Source: Pseudomonadota bacterium
GTDB lineage: Bacteria; Pseudomonadota; Alphaproteobacteria; Rhizobiales; Xanthobacteraceae
Assembly (NCBI GenBank): GCA_023423415.1
Contig: JAFAFP010000193.1
Coordinates: forward strand, 1-15,129
Reading direction: 5' to 3'
Length of the DNA stretch: 15,129 nucleotides
Numbering within the stretch: the first letter of the stretch is position 1; each line of letters starts with the position of its first letter. A program made the translations under genes and the position numbers. Under the pieces are notes generated by a model. That model saw only the letters and a list, made by a program, of their open reading frames with translations. It was not told where the DNA came from and did no database searches. Below, one piece after another: positions 14,799 through 15,129 of this stretch.

Positions 14799-15040
14799 TG
14801 ATCGTCCTGAACTGGATTGTCGGCTCGATGTGGGGCCGGCTAGTGGCGGGGGCGTTGGTTGGTCTCGTGGCGTTGGGCGTGAACAATGCGGTGCAGCGCT
14901 CGAAGGGGGCGGCGGCCGTGGTGGAAGCTTCGAGAGAGAAGGCGAAGGTCGCCAATGCCAAGAATGAGAAGGTGCGGGCTGATGCTCGCCGCCCTGGGGC
15001 TCCTGAGCGGCTGCGGGACACTGCATGTCGTGACTGCTGA
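14795..15040 (+). CDS. Inner-membrane spanin-like protein (Rz-like position)
   Basis: 81 aa. One N-terminal membrane segment (about residues 4-30, with GRLVAGALVGLVALGV) is followed by a charged helical part (EASREKAKVANAKNEKVRAD) and the end RRPGAPERLRDTACRDC. This layout, its place directly after the endolysin, and a lipoprotein gene nested out of frame in its 3' half are those of the lambda Rz/Rz1 pair, which fuses inner and outer membranes at lysis. The exported part is only about 50 residues, much shorter than in Rz, so it might be another membrane protein of the cassette. Two starts, ATG 14795 and ATG 14798; the second gives a TGATG junction with the endolysin stop. An AGGA precedes at 14784-14787. 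Confidence 0.65.
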   Translation: MMIVLNWIVGSMWGRLVAGALVGLVALGVNNAVQRSKGAAAVVEASREKAKVANAKNEKVRADARRPGAPERLRDTACRDC

Positions 15041-15129
15041 AAACCTCTGCCGCGACTGGCGTTATCAGACGGTCAGCAAAACCGATGTGTTGACGCAAGA
15101 GACGGCAGAGCAGATCGAGGCGTCCAACG
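14955..15129 (+). CDS. Outer-membrane spanin-like lipoprotein (Rz1-like), 3' partial
   Basis: The frame runs off the window end; 58 residues are visible. It lies in a different frame inside the 3' half of the 81-aa gene. The start ATG 14955 has GAAGG (14944-14948) 6 bases upstream and gives MPRMRRCGLMLAALGLLSGC: a basic n-region, short hydrophobic core and lipobox LSGC with the lipidated cysteine at residue 20. ATG 14964 and ATG 14982 are later in-frame starts with weaker signals. The mature part begins GTLHVVTAENLCRDWRYQ and contains SKTDVLTQETAEQIEASN; a D-x-L-T-x-x-T-A-x-Q-I-x-x-x-N pattern like this is something I recall from small lysis-region lipoproteins of Rhizobiales-type phages. Expected location is the inner leaflet of the outer membrane. 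Confidence 0.65.
   Translation, partial: MPRMRRCGLMLAALGLLSGCGTLHVVTAENLCRDWRYQTVSKTDVLTQETAEQIEASN

Noticed and set aside
1..15129. CRISPR array, tRNA, IS element, integrase or attachment site
   Set aside because: No regularly spaced repeats, cloverleaf sequences, transposase motifs or recombinase genes were seen on either strand.

Overview
The window is part of a phage or prophage genome: the end of the virion (tail and DNA-ejection) gene block followed by a host-lysis cassette. GC content is roughly 60 %, ribosome binding sites are of the GGAG type, and the small minus-strand gene and the lysis proteins resemble proteins I recall from alphaproteobacterial (Rhizobiales-type) phages. That host assignment is inference from memory, not from a search. 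The protein order is that of a T7-like podovirus: tail nozzle, small acetyltransferase-like protein, then three internal virion (ejection) proteins of rising size. No RNA polymerase, terminase, capsid, integrase, tRNA or CRISPR array lies in the window.

Region 1 (1-12994, + strand) is one tightly packed transcription unit. It holds the 3' part of a tail tubular protein B/nozzle-like gene (cut by the window start), a 123-aa GNAT-like protein (T7 gp13 position), a 173-aa gp14-like protein, an 823-aa gp15-like protein and a 2459-aa gp16-like protein. Genes overlap by 1-20 bases, several through a TGATG stop/start. The gp15-like protein carries an apparently inserted domain that may be a peptidoglycan hydrolase. 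The gp16-like protein is nearly twice the size of T7 gp16: its N- and C-terminal ejection-protein parts are separated by about 1300 residues of phage 'polyvalent protein' modules, namely a partial ADP-ribosyltransferase (ART)-like segment, an HEAVH zincin, a second ART-like domain, and a large domain with an IQSDW core. Such modules are known in large phage and plasmid proteins that travel with the incoming DNA, so this protein probably delivers effector or anti-defence activities with the genome.

Region 2 (12991-13360) breaks the strand pattern. A 73-aa gene on the minus strand shares a 4-base stop overlap with the gp16-like gene, a putative intrinsic terminator sits on that junction, and a 148-bp divergent intergenic region carries a 7-bp-arm inverted repeat.

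Region 3 (13361-15129, + strand) is a second unit: a coiled-coil protein of unknown function, a 15-codon ORF that bridges it to the next gene, a GH19 chitinase-like endolysin with two C-terminal hydrophobic segments (possible fused or internally started holin), and a nested spanin-like pair (membrane protein plus an out-of-frame lipoprotein running off the window end). No separate holin gene is visible.
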